Below, piece after piece: positions 30,930 to 42,397 of a DNA stretch of 64,000 nt (position 1 is its first letter; each line of letters starts with the position of its first letter). Location of the stretch: positions 186,001 through 250,000 of the forward strand of contig CAWFPR010000002.1 of assembly GCA_963817635.1 (NCBI GenBank). The letters run 5' to 3'. The notes under the pieces were generated by a model that did not search any database, had not been told where the DNA came from, and worked only from the letters and a program-made list of their open reading frames with translations. The position numbers and the translations under genes are program-made. Source of the DNA: CAWFPR01 sp963817635. GTDB lineage: Bacteria; Acidobacteriota; Vicinamibacteria; Vicinamibacterales; 2-12-FULL-66-21.

Positions 30930-31397
30930 TCAGTCTCTGGACGTGGTTGCCACGGCCTTCAGGGCTGCCTGAAGCGTCTGCGGCAAGGCCACGTCGAAGG
31001 ACGGGTGCGTGTGTTGGAAAACCTGATCACCGATGGTCGAAATGCGCACCGTGTAGGCAATCGGAAATTGATCCAGTACGGCGCCGACGGCCTGCAAGAG
31101 CGCCGGTGCGAAGGTGGCTTCGTCTTCGGGTGTGAGTGACGAGATGAAACGGATGTCCATGGGAGGTCTCAACAGAAAGGCGTTAACGAAGAGCTTGTCC
31201 TGGAGACGACGAATGTGCAATCGGCATTCCGCGCCAGCGTCATGCCGATTCAGTCCGGCGAGTCGTTCTCGCAGCAGCCCGCCGGATATTCCTCTTCTAC
31301 GCCGACAATGGTCTGCCTCGATGGCGTACGCGCGTACATCGGGGCGGCTAATGTCGTCAGGTGACTGTCCTGAGACAACCAGGCCTGGCTCAGCCAT
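30930..31397 (-). CDS. Small hypothetical protein
   Basis: This 155-residue frame is not recognised. The better-looking part is the C-terminal half, PPMDIRFISSLTPEDEATFA ... VRISTIGDQVFQHTHPSFD. An inner start at MDIR (31160) is possible but has no clear ribosome site. Composition is less GC-biased than its neighbours. It is divergent from the GAF-GGDEF gene across a 190-base gap in which no clear regulatory element was seen. Confidence 0.45.
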   Translation of the reverse strand: MAEPGLVVSGQSPDDISRPDVRAYAIEADHCRRRRGISGGLLRERLAGLNRHDAGAECRLHIRRLQDKLFVNAFLLRPPMDIRFISSLTPEDEATFAPALLQAVGAVLDQFPIAYTVRISTIGDQVFQHTHPSFDVALPQTLQAALKAVATTSRD

Positions 31398-31585
31398 GGC
31401 ACGTCGCGTGCTCCTGCATCAGGAGAGGTCTGTGTGGTTGCCGTTCGACGTCGCTGCGCACCCGTTCAGATCCTCTGTCGCATCCGCTCAGGACATGACA
31501 GTCCGCCGGGTGCGCCCGTGCCCTGGTGGGCACCCGGGCTGGATGGACGGACGGACCTGATTTCGATGTGGAACTGGAGCCCCCA

Positions 31586-32655
31586 ATGGAAGCGCGCGAG
31601 AGCATGAGGACTCGCGACGCGTCCCAGAGGCTGCAGCACGCCGCACGGCAGGCTTCGGTGCTCGGCCAGCGGGTAACCCGCACCTCGGACGAACCGACGG
31701 TGCACCAGATGGTGATCCGGTCGCTGGCCCACGCGGTCCATGCCCAGTTCGGGGCGCTCGCGCTCGTCGTGCCGCACGAGGGCGCGCTCCGGATCGTCGC
31801 CACCGTCGGATATCCTCATGCCATCGTCGAACATATCCGTCTCGGTCCGGGCGAGGGGATGCTCGGAAGCGTCTTTGCGAGTGGCCAGCCGCTGCTCGTC
31901 GGGGCCGGCGCGCCGCTCGCCACGGTTCCGCAGCGCCGGCGCTACCGGACGCAGTCCTTTATCGTCGTGCCGCTCAAGATCGACGGACGGGTTATCGGCG
32001 TCGCGGCGGTGTCGGATCCGCGCGACGGCAACTATTTCGACCGCCTCGACCTGCGCGTCCTGAGCCAGTTGCTGCCCACCGCCACGCTCGCCCTGGAGCG
32101 CCAGGGGTTGAGAAACGAGGTCGCGGCCGTCTCGCAGGCCGCCATCATGGACCCGGTGACCGGGCTGGCGAACCGTGTCTACCTCGGGAACCCGGCTCGA
32201 CGCCGAAATCGAGCGTTCCCGTCGCGTCGGGCAGCCCCTCGCGGTGCTGCTCGCAGACATCGACGATTTCAAGCGGGTCAACGACACCTGGGGACACCTG
32301 GTGGGCGACCGTGTGCTCCACGAGGTTGCCGTGCTCCTCACCGAACACGTGCGGATCTTCGATGTGTGCACCCGGTACGGCGGCGAGGAGTTCGCCATCG
32401 TGATGCCGGGCGCCGACGAAACCGTGGCGATGCAGGTCGCCGAGCGGGTGCGGCGGGCCGCGGAACATGCGTACGGCGATGCGCGTGGGGCCGTCCGGGT
32501 CACGCTGAGCGTAGGCGTCGCGCTGCTCGGGCGTGCACGACACCGCCATCAGCCTCATCGATCGGGCCGACCAGGCCATGCTCCAGGCAAAGGCCGAAGG
32601 GAAGAACACCGTCCGATCGGCGGAGCGTCGCGAGGCCGGCGGAGTGTCATCGTAG
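31586..32655 (+). CDS. GAF-GGDEF diguanylate cyclase (frameshifted)
   Basis: The start at MEARESMRT (31586) is preceded by GGAG at about seven bases. A GAF-like sensory domain spans about residues 30-180 (HAQFGALALVVPHEGALRIV, GEGMLGSVFASGQPLLV, IVVPLKIDGRVIGVAAVSD). A GGDEF domain follows (DPVTGLANR, LLADIDDFKRVNDTWGHLVG, and the active-site loop RYGGEEFAIVMP). The intact GGEEF suggests it makes c-di-GMP, which commonly controls exopolysaccharide production. That would suit its position between the exosortase locus and the sigma-54 activators. Frame changes near 32195 and 32530 are needed; the end reads SAERREAGGVSS at the TAG 32653. Confidence 0.85.
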
Positions 32656-32719
32656 GACACCGCGGCGGCCAGGTTTGCCTACACATTGGTCACCAGCCTG
32701 GGAAAAGTGCCCCGCCCGG

Positions 32720-32747
32720 TTGACAGTTCCGTCAAACGGGAGATAAT
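32720..32747 (+). promoter_or_regulatory. Sigma-70 promoter of sigma-54 activator 1
   Basis: A perfect TTGACA (32720-32725) and GATAAT (32742-32747) are separated by 16 bases, 20 bases before the ATG at 32768. Confidence 0.6.
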
Positions 32748-32767
32748 GTCTGCTCCCTGACGGACAA

Positions 32768-33912
32768 ATGCACCCACCAACTGAACCTCTGAAACTGATT
32801 GGAACCAGCGTCGTCGCGGCCGCCGTCCGCGAAGAAATCGTCCAGGCCGCCCGGTGCGACGCAAAGGTCCTTGTTACCGGCGAGAGCGGTGTCGGGAAGG
32901 AAGTGGTGGCCCGGCTCATCCACGCGGCCAGCCTCAGGCACCACAGTCCGATGGTGACCGTCAACTGCGCGGCCCTGACCGAGACGCTGCTCGAGACCGA
33001 GCTGTTCGGTCACGTGCGCGGCAGTTTCACCGGCGCCTATCGGGACCGGAGCGGGGTCCTCGAGCAGGCGCACCGCGGCACGATCTTCATGGACGAGATC
33101 GGCGAGACCACGCCCAGGATGCAGGGGTTGCTGCTCCGGTTCCTGGAGACCGGCGAGATTCAGCGGGTCGGCTCGGACGAACCGGTGCGCTCGCGCGTGG
33201 ATGTGCGCGTGATCGCGGCGACGAACCGCGTGCTGCTGGACAGCGTGGCGGCCGGTGCCTTTCGCGAAGATCTCTACTACCGTCTCAACGTCATCCAGAT
33301 CAACATTCCGCCGCTGCGTGAACGTCGAGAAGACATCCCGGCGCTCCTCCAGTTTTTTCTCGACCTCTTCAGCCAGCAGGTACGAAGTCGTGTGCCCCAA
33401 GCTCTGTCCCGGTGGCCCTCAAGGTGCTGACGGACTACTCGTGGCCCGGCAACGTCCGGGAATTGAAGAACACCATCGAACGTACTGTCGTCCGCACGCG
33501 CACCGACACGATCAGGACGGAAGACCTCCCGCCGGAGGTGATGCGGCGAGCCGGGACCCGCCCGTCCTCGTCCGCGCGTGCCGCCGACCGGGCGCGCGTG
33601 ACCGACAGCCTCTTCGACGCCATGGTGCTGCGACCACGCGTCGTTCTGGTCGGTCGTGGACCGGGCCGTTCATGTCGCGGGATCTGACGCGGGCGGACGT
33701 GCGCACGGTCGTGCGCATGGGGCTCGAGCGCACGTCGGGCAACTACAAGCTCGTGACCGAGCTGTTCAACATGCAGGGGCAGGAGTACAAGCGGTTCCTG
33801 GGCTTCCTGCGCAAGGACCGATTGCCAGGTGCCCTTTCAGCAATTCCGGTCGCCGATGCCCACTCGCGGCCATGACGGCGACGACGGCCGGACGTCGATC
33901 GCTTCGGCCTGA
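32768..33912 (+). CDS. Sigma-54-dependent activator 1, AAA+ and DNA-binding only (frameshifted)
   Basis: The protein begins almost directly with the AAA+ domain: Walker A in VTGESGVGKEVVARLIH, the sigma-54 contact loop as GSFTGAYRDRSG (GAFTGA with Ser for Ala), Walker B FMDEIGET, RFLETGEIQRVG and RVIAATNR. After a frame change near 33385 it continues WPGNVRELKNTIERTVVR. After another near 33630 it reads SRDLTRADVRTVVRMGLERT with SGNYKLVTELFNM, a Fis-like HTH region. A third change near 33823 gives the end CQVPFQQFRSPMPTRG. No receiver, GAF or PAS domain precedes the AAA+ domain, as in PspF. It is the first of three tandem paralogues. Confidence 0.85.
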
Positions 33913-33988
33913 GATCGTCCCTTCATTTCGACGACACGGCTGCGGCGTTGCCGCCAGAGACCCGCAATTTCCGGGCGTGAACGTGTCG

Positions 33989-34008
33989 CCTGCGCGCGTG
34001 CGCGCAGG
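33989..34008. terminator. Perfect hairpin between activators 1 and 2
   Basis: cctgcgcgcgtgcgcgcagg is a 9-bp perfect stem in the 234-base gap between the two genes. It has no T run, so termination is only a possibility. Confidence 0.35.
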
Positions 34009-34047
34009 ATTGCTCCGTTATGGGACAGCCGTGTCAAGGCTCGGACA

Positions 34048-34076
34048 TTGACAACCGGTTGCCCCGTCGCTATCGT
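34048..34076 (+). promoter_or_regulatory. Sigma-70-like promoter of activator 2
   Basis: TTGACA at 34048 and TATCGT at 34071 are separated by 17 bases, about 70 bases before the ATG at 34147. Confidence 0.45.
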
Positions 34077-34146
34077 CGATAGCCAGAAATGTTTCCGCCA
34101 GTTCCAGACGTTTTGTCTGCTGGCCGGCGGACTTTTCGGAGAGACG

Positions 34147-35296
34147 ATGCTGAAGGCACCTGCCCAGGTGGAGTTGACTGGGACCACCCCGGCTATCATC
34201 GCAGTGCGCGAGGAGATCTGCTCGGCCGCGCGGTGCGATGCGAAGGTCCTGATCAGCGGTGAGAGCGGCGTCGGCAAGGACGTCGTCGCGCGGCATGATT
34301 CACGCGGCCAGCAGGCGGCGCCAGCATCCCATCGTCACGGTCAATTGCGCGGCACTCACCGACTCCCTGCTCGAGACCGAGTTGTTCGGGCACATGCGCG
34401 GCAGCTTCACCGGCGCCATCCGCGATCGCTCGGGAGCGCTCGAGCTGGCCAACCGCGGGACGGTGTTCCTCGACGAGATCGGGGAGATGACGCCGCGGAT
34501 GCAGGGTCTGCTCCTGCGATTCCTCGAGACTGGCGAGATCCAGCGGGTGGGCTCGGAGCGCATCGAGACCCGCGTCGACGTACGCGTCATCGCCGCGACC
34601 AATCGCGACCTGACGGCCGCCATCGCGAACAAGACGTTCCGCGAAGACCTGTACTACCGGATCAACGTCTTTCACATGCTGGTGCCGCCGCTGCGCGATC
34701 GGCGCGACGACATCGTCCTGCTGCTCGACGAGTTCCTCGCGACGTTTGCCGAGCGGTACAACGTGCCGCACCCTCGCGTCACGCCCGAAGCGGCGATGCT
34801 GTTCTCCGAGTACGACTGGCCGGGCAACGTGCGTGAACTCCGCAACGTCGCCGAACGCCTGGTCGTGAGGCAGACCGACGCGACCATCGACGTCGGGGAC
34901 CTGCCGCGCGAGCTCCTGCTGTTCAACGACGTCACGCCGGAGCCGGCGACGGTCGTGCCGGTGCGCGCGTCGGCCGACGTGCTCTTCGAGCGCATGGTGA
35001 AGGACGGCGAGACCTTCTGGCGCGTGATCCACGCGCCGTTCGTGTCGCACGACCTGACGCGTGACGATGTCCGTTCCGTCGTGCGGCGTGGCCTGGAGCG
35101 GACCGGCGGCAACTACCGGGTGCTGGCGGAACTGTTCAACATGCCGCGCGACGACTACAAGCGCTTTCTGAGCTTCCTCGCCAAGCAGCAGTGCCACGTG
35201 GCGTTCCAGCCATTCCGGGCGGCTCCGTCCGATTCGGCCGCTTACCGCGACGCCGAGCACCGCAGATGCGCGGGGGCGTGGAAGAACACCGCATGA
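34147..35296 (+). CDS. Sigma-54-dependent activator 2, AAA+ and DNA-binding only (frameshifted)
   Basis: The ATG at 34147 follows GGAGAGACG. Its motifs parallel activator 1: SGESGVGKDVVAR, GSFTGAIRDRSG, VFLDEIGEM, RVIAATNRDL, WPGNVRELRNVAERLVV, and the C-terminal HTH region DVRSVVRRGLERTGGNYRVL with AELFNMPRDDYKRFL. One frame change near 34295 breaks the ARLIHAA segment. It lacks an N-terminal sensory domain. Its stop overlaps the start of activator 3 (ATGA), so the two are translationally coupled. Confidence 0.87.
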
Positions 35297-36498
35297 CCGA
35301 GCCGAGGACCATGATCGGTGAGAGCCGCGCCATGCAGGCCCTCACCGAGGAAATCACGTACGCGGCCCGCTGCGACGCGAAGGTCCTCATCACCGGTGAG
35401 AGCGGTGTCGGCAAGGAAGTGGTCGCGCGGCTGATTCACGCCGGCGGCGCGCGGCAGCGCGGCCGGCTGGTGACCGTGAACTGCGCCGCGCTCTCCGAGA
35501 CGCTCCTCGAGACGGAACTGTTCGGGCACGTGCGCGGCAGCTTCACGGGCGCCTACCGCGATCGCTCCGGCGCGCTCGAACAGGCGCATCACGGCACGCT
35601 CTTCATGGACGAGATCGGCGAGACCAGCCCGCGCATGCAGGGGCTGCTGCTGCGCTTTCTCGAGACCGGCGAAATCCAGCGCGTCGGCGCCGACGGTCCA
35701 ACGACCCACGTCGACGTGCGGGTCATCGCCGCGACCAACCGCCATCTCGTCGACAGCGTCGCGGCCAGGACGTTCCGCGAAGATCTCTACTACCGCCTGA
35801 ACGTGATCCACATTCACGTGCCGCCGCTGCGCGAGCGCCGTGAGGACATCCCGACGCTTCTCGAGTTCTTCTTCGATCAGTTCACCCGTCAGTACAACGT
35901 CGCCGCGCCGCGGCTGTCCGAGGCGACGCTCAGGCTCCTCACCGACGACTACGAGTGGCCCGGCAACGTGCGCGAGCTGAAGAACATCGTCGAGCGGCTG
36001 GTGGTGCGGGCGGCGGAGCGCGACATCGAGCCCGGCGATCTTCCAAGGGAACTGCTGCGGGGCTCTTCGACCGGGGATCTACCTGCCACGGAACCGGCGA
36101 CCGTGTCGGCGCCGGCACGATCCGCGTGCGACGCACTCTTCGATCGCATGGCGAACGGAGGCGAGACGTTCTGGGCGGCGGTGTACGCGTCGTTCATGTC
36201 CCGCGACATCACGCGTGACGACGTGCGGGCGATCGTGCGGCGGGGACTGGAGCGGACCGGCGGCAACTACCGCGTGATGGTCGAACTGTTCAACATGCCG
36301 CCCGAGGACTACAAGCGGTTCCTCGGCATGCTGCGCAAGTACCAGTGCCACATGCCGTTTCAGCAGTTTCGCACGGCGGCACCGGGAACGCCGCTCGCGC
36401 AGCGAGCCGTCCGGATCGATCGCCGAGGCGTCGCGTTGATCGTCAGTCGAATCGTGAGGCTGGTGGAGTGGTGTTCGGATCCTACGGGACGTTGCTGA
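35293..36498 (+). CDS. Sigma-54-dependent activator 3, AAA+ and DNA-binding only
   Basis: This is the only intact member of the trio. The start MTEPRTMIG at 35293 overlaps the preceding stop. The AAA+ domain has ITGESGVGKEVVARLIH, GSFTGAYRDRSG, FMDEIGET, RVIAATNRH, REDLYYRLNVIHIHVPPLRE and WPGNVRELKNIVERLVV. The C-terminal region, DDVRAIVRRGLERTGGNYRV with MVELFNMPPEDYKRF, has the Fis-HTH layout but an unusual recognition helix. No receiver or sensor domain is present. The 3' end overlaps a convergent receiver gene by 17 bases. A role in driving the sigma-54-type promoters of the exosortase genes 13 kb away is inferred. Confidence 0.92.
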   Translation: MTEPRTMIGESRAMQALTEEITYAARCDAKVLITGESGVGKEVVARLIHAGGARQRGRLVTVNCAALSETLLETELFGHVRGSFTGAYRDRSGALEQAHHGTLFMDEIGETSPRMQGLLLRFLETGEIQRVGADGPTTHVDVRVIAATNRHLVDSVAARTFREDLYYRLNVIHIHVPPLRERREDIPTLLEFFFDQFTRQYNVAAPRLSEATLRLLTDDYEWPGNVRELKNIVERLVVRAAERDIEPGDLPRELLRGSSTGDLPATEPATVSAPARSACDALFDRMANGGETFWAAVYASFMSRDITRDDVRAIVRRGLERTGGNYRVMVELFNMPPEDYKRFLGMLRKYQCHMPFQQFRTAAPGTPLAQRAVRIDRRGVALIVSRIVRLVEWCSDPTGRC

Positions 36499-36862
36499 CC
36501 GGCTGCCGCAGCAGCTCGAGCAGTTTCACGCTGCCGACCGGCTTCACGAGATAGGTCGCATCGACGTGTTCCGCTTCGGTCCTGAGCACGGGATCGTCGA
36601 AGCCCGAAAAGACAATCAGGCGGATCGCCGGATAGGAGGCGCGCGCGAGCACCGCCAGCTGGATTCCGTTGAAGGCCCCCAGCCGTACATCGGTAATCAG
36701 CGCGTCGAACGCACTTGTCTGCAACGCGCGGCGAGCGTCTTCGAAGTTGCTGTACGCGACAACGTCTTCCCCTCCCTCGGCGATCGCCCGTTCCAGCGCG
36801 GACAGAAGCGACTGATCATCGTCGACGAGGAGGACTCTGAGACGTCGGGGATGGCCTTCCAC
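36482..36862 (-). CDS. Single-domain response regulator (receiver only)
   Basis: The 126-residue protein is a CheY-like receiver: acidic pocket VLLVDDDQS, phospho-acceptor Asp in ALITDVRLG, the switch position in LIVFSGF and the Lys in YLVKPV. There is no output domain. It is convergent with activator 3. The activators lack receiver domains, so a role as a separate phospho-relay partner is conceivable but unproven. Confidence 0.88.
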   Translation of the reverse strand: MEGHPRRLRVLLVDDDQSLLSALERAIAEGGEDVVAYSNFEDARRALQTSAFDALITDVRLGAFNGIQLAVLARASYPAIRLIVFSGFDDPVLRTEAEHVDATYLVKPVGSVKLLELLRQPVSNVP

Positions 36863-37005
36863 TAATCTCCAATCCTAACACTGTTGAACCGGGCCGTCGA
36901 GGCGAGCCGGTTCGAGTGACACGTTCGCCGTCAGAGGTACGCGACGCATCTTCTACCTTGGGATCGCCGATTGCAAGAGGATTTCCACCGGATCACGGCA
37001 AAAAA

Positions 37006-37395
37006 ATGTCCATCCCGTCCGCAGTCGTCGCACGCCGGCTCATGACCGCCGCGCAAGAGCGTCGCGCGAGCCTGGTCGAAGACCTGGCCCGCAGCGCCGT
37101 CCCGGGGGAGCCAATGGAGGCCGTTCGCACGCGGGTGGGCGCCGCCGTCGATCGCCACGGTGCCGAGCTGATCGACGCGCTGCTGGCCGCCTCCAGGCCA
37201 CTTTCCGGCGAGGATTTGTCGTGGCTGCAGGACCGCTATCTCGAATCGATGGTCGAATTCGGCCGCGCCGCGTGCGATGTGATGAAGGACCAGGGGGCCC
37301 GCCACGCCCTGGCGCAGGCGGTTCAGTGCCTCATCCTGAAACATGAACAGGACGTTCGGACCGTCCTCGTTGCCGCCCTGGCGTCCGACGAGTAG
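37006..37395 (+). CDS. Hypothetical helical protein
   Basis: This is an unrecognised protein of about 129 residues from MSIPSAVVARRLMTAAQERR. It is alanine- and leucine-rich and probably all helical (LSGEDLSWLQDRYLESMVEF). A GTG at 36916 would lengthen it by 30 residues. Neither start has a convincing ribosome site. Confidence 0.5.
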   Translation: MSIPSAVVARRLMTAAQERRASLVEDLARSAVPGEPMEAVRTRVGAAVDRHGAELIDALLAASRPLSGEDLSWLQDRYLESMVEFGRAACDVMKDQGARHALAQAVQCLILKHEQDVRTVLVAALASDE

Positions 37396-37454
37396 GCATC
37401 CGGCCGTGCCGCGTCTTGCCGCCCCCCTGCGTATTGCTGCCATAATCCCCTGTG

Positions 37455-38180
37455 ATGTCACGTTCCGACCCGGGTGCCGCGTCACCGACTCTGTCGGTCG
37501 CCCCCTCGACAGTCCTGTCGCGGCGCCAGAGGCTGACGGCGGGCGTCATCGCCTCGCTCGGGTATCCGGCCATCGTCGGCGCCTGCGCGACGTGGCGCTG
37601 GCGGGTGAGCGGCGCCGAGCACTGGGACGCGATCGTCGGCTCGGGGCGCCAGCCGATTCTCGCCCTCTGGCACGGCCGAATCCTGGCCGGTCTCCACTAC
37701 TTTCGCAATCGCGGCATCGTGGTGATCACCAGCCAGAACTTCGATGGCGAGTGGATCGCGCGGATCCTTCGCCGATTCGGATTCGGCACGGCGCGCGGAT
37801 CGACGTCGCGCGGCGGCGCGCGCGCCCTCGTCCAGATGCGGCACGATCTCGCCTCAGGCCGGCCGGTGGCCTTCACGGTTGACGGCCCGCGGGGACCAGC
37901 TCGGCGGGTGCAGGCCGGCGTCGTGTGGCTGGCCGGCGCGACAGGCCATCCGATCCTGCCGTACCATGTCGAAGCGGATCGCTTCTGGACGGCCAGGAGC
38001 TGGGACCGGACGCAGATCCCGAAGCCGTTCAGCACCGTGGCGATCGCCATCGGCGCGCCGCTCGCCGTGCCGGCGACCGACGAGGCGACGATGGAAACGG
38101 CCCGGCGCGAACTCGAGCTGACCCTGGCGCGGCTCGAGGAGCGCGCGCTGGCGATGTTACGCGAACCCGAGACCGCCTGA
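37455..38180 (+). CDS. DUF374 lysophospholipid-acyltransferase-like protein
   Basis: The protein of about 240 residues has the LPLAT-type segments PILALWHGRILAGLHYFRNR, VVITSQNFDGEWIARILRRF, GTARGSTSRGGARALVQM and AFTVDGPRGPARRVQAGVVW. It matches the DUF374 branch of acyltransferases, which is associated with lipid A or other membrane lipids and usually has one N-terminal hydrophobic stretch. It is a likely inner-membrane enzyme with unknown acceptor. It ends five bases before the deacetylase-like gene, so they are probably co-transcribed. Confidence 0.85.
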   Translation: MSRSDPGAASPTLSVAPSTVLSRRQRLTAGVIASLGYPAIVGACATWRWRVSGAEHWDAIVGSGRQPILALWHGRILAGLHYFRNRGIVVITSQNFDGEWIARILRRFGFGTARGSTSRGGARALVQMRHDLASGRPVAFTVDGPRGPARRVQAGVVWLAGATGHPILPYHVEADRFWTARSWDRTQIPKPFSTVAIAIGAPLAVPATDEATMETARRELELTLARLEERALAMLREPETA

Positions 38181-38185
38181 GACCG

Positions 38186-39232
38186 ATGCTGCTGCTCACA
38201 TCGCCTCGCTTCGAGGCTCACGTGCCCCCGCCCGGCCACCCCGAGCGCATCGAGCGCGCGCACGTCTTCGATGCCGTCGCCGCCCGCTGGCTCGAACGCG
38301 GCGGCCGGACCATGGCGCCGCGCGAGGCGACCCGCGAGGAGCTCGAACGCGTGCACGCATCCGACTACGTGGACCGGGTGGCGGCCACGGCGGGGCAGGC
38401 TGTGATGCTCGATGCCGACACCTTCACCTCGCCCGAGTCCTACGAGGTCGCGCTCCTGGCCGCCGGGGCGGCCGTCCAGGCGTGCGAGCACGCCCTCGAT
38501 CACGGCGAGCCGGCGTTCGCGCTGGTGCGTCCGCCCGGACATCATGCCGAACGCGACCGCGCGATGGGGTTCTGCCTGTTCAACAACGTGGCCGTCGCGG
38601 CGGCCGCGGCCCGCGCCCGCGGTCTGGCACGCGTGGCGATTGTCGATATCGACGTGCATCACGGCAACGGCACGCAGTGGATGTTCTATGACGATCCGGG
38701 TGTGCTGTACATGTCGACCCACCAGTATCCGTTCTATCCCGGCACCGGTGCGGTGGACGAGGTCGGCGGCGGCGAGGGGCTCGGGTTCACGGTGAACGTG
38801 CCGCTCGAAGCCGGCGCGACCGATGCGGACTACGATCTCGTCTACCGCGCCGCCATCGTGCCGATACTCGATCGATTCGCACCGCAGCTGCTGATCGTCT
38901 CGGCAGGGTTCGATGCGCACGAGCGCGATCCGCTCGCCTCCATGCGCGTCACGACACGGGGCTACGTGGGCATCGTGCGGCAGCTGACGCAGGTGGCGGA
39001 GCGGCACGGCGCGCTGGCGCTGGTGACCGAAGGGGGCTACGAGCTGACGGCGCTGGCCGCGTGCGTCGAAGCCGCCACCGCCGCCGCCGACGGCGCCGAG
39101 ACCGCCAGCGTCACCGGGGCCGGGGCTGACGCGCACGACGGCCCGGGCGCTCCCGTCCCGTCGTCGGCGCGCGGCCAGCGGGCGCTGCTGGCCGTCCGCG
39201 ACGCGCAGGCGGCGTACTGGCGCGGGCTCTGA
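38186..39232 (+). CDS. Histone-deacetylase-like / acetylpolyamine amidohydrolase family protein
   Basis: The intact 348-residue protein is a zinc deacetylase of the arginase/HDAC fold. Landmarks are GHPERIER, RPPGHHAERDRAMGFCLFNN (tandem active-site His), VDIDVHHGNGTQWMF (zinc Asp and His), STHQYPFYPGTG and LIVSAGFDAHERDPL (second zinc Asp). The C-terminal 40 residues are low-complexity Ala/Gly. The bacterial substrate could be acetylated polyamines, proteins or small amides. Confidence 0.9.
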   Translation: MLLLTSPRFEAHVPPPGHPERIERAHVFDAVAARWLERGGRTMAPREATREELERVHASDYVDRVAATAGQAVMLDADTFTSPESYEVALLAAGAAVQACEHALDHGEPAFALVRPPGHHAERDRAMGFCLFNNVAVAAAAARARGLARVAIVDIDVHHGNGTQWMFYDDPGVLYMSTHQYPFYPGTGAVDEVGGGEGLGFTVNVPLEAGATDADYDLVYRAAIVPILDRFAPQLLIVSAGFDAHERDPLASMRVTTRGYVGIVRQLTQVAERHGALALVTEGGYELTALAACVEAATAAADGAETASVTGAGADAHDGPGAPVPSSARGQRALLAVRDAQAAYWRGL

Positions 39233-39271
39233 CGCGCGCGGCGGCATCCCGTCGGACCCGCGGGCGTGGGA

Positions 39272-39277
39272 TATAAT
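39272..39277 (+). promoter_or_regulatory. -10 element TATAAT ahead of leuS
   Basis: A consensus TATAAT ends ten bases before the GTG start of leuS at 39287. The predicted transcript would begin only a few bases before the start codon, so it may be leaderless. No good -35 element was seen. Confidence 0.5.
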
Positions 39278-39286
39278 TCCCGGATC

Positions 39287-41851
<2,565 letters not shown>

Positions 41852-41852
<1 letters not shown>

Positions 41853-42397
41853 TGGCGCGCCCACGCAGGCTCATCGGCGGCGTCGTACTGATCGGCCTGA
41901 CCCTGTCGCTGGCCGGCTGCGGCTACTCGCTCGCGGGGCGCGGCGCCTTCCTGCCCGCGTACATCAAGGTGATCGGCGTTCCCACGTTCGTGAACAACAC
42001 CCCGGTCTACGACGTCGAGCGGCGGCTCACCGAGCGCGTCCGCTCGGAACTCATCGGACGCGGCAAGTACACGGTGCTGCCGGAGTCCACCAACGTCGAC
42101 GGCCTGCTGACCGGCGAGATCACGTCGATCACCCTCACGCCGGCCGCGATCGTCAACGGCCAGGCGTCGAGCTACGTCCTGACGGTGACGGCGAAGATCG
42201 AGTTCCGGGACGTGAAGGCCGACAAGGTGCTCTGGTCCAATCCCTCGATGCAGTTCCGCGAGGAATACGAGATTCCGCCCAGTACGGCGGCGACTCCCGA
42301 CGCCACGACTTTCTTCGGGCAGGACTCCAACGCGCTCGACCGCGTGGCGCAGGAGTTCGCGCGCGCAATCGTCAGCGCGATTCTCGAGGCCTTCTGA
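41852..42397 (+). CDS. lptE: LPS-assembly lipoprotein LptE
   Basis: This 181-residue lipoprotein has the signal LIGGVVLIGLTLSLAGCGYS, with the lipobox LAGC followed by GYSLAGRG as is usual for LptE. A conserved core follows (VPTFVNNTPVYDVERRLTER). LptE plugs the LptD outer-membrane barrel that inserts LPS, so the host is diderm. It overlaps leuS upstream and holA downstream by one base each, forming a tight leuS-lptE-holA operon. Confidence 0.9.

Noticed and set aside
36931..37485. Minus-strand open frame opposite the small hypothetical gene
   Set aside because: The plus frame has a more protein-like composition; neither is certain, but the minus frame is Gly/Arg-rich and lacks a ribosome site.
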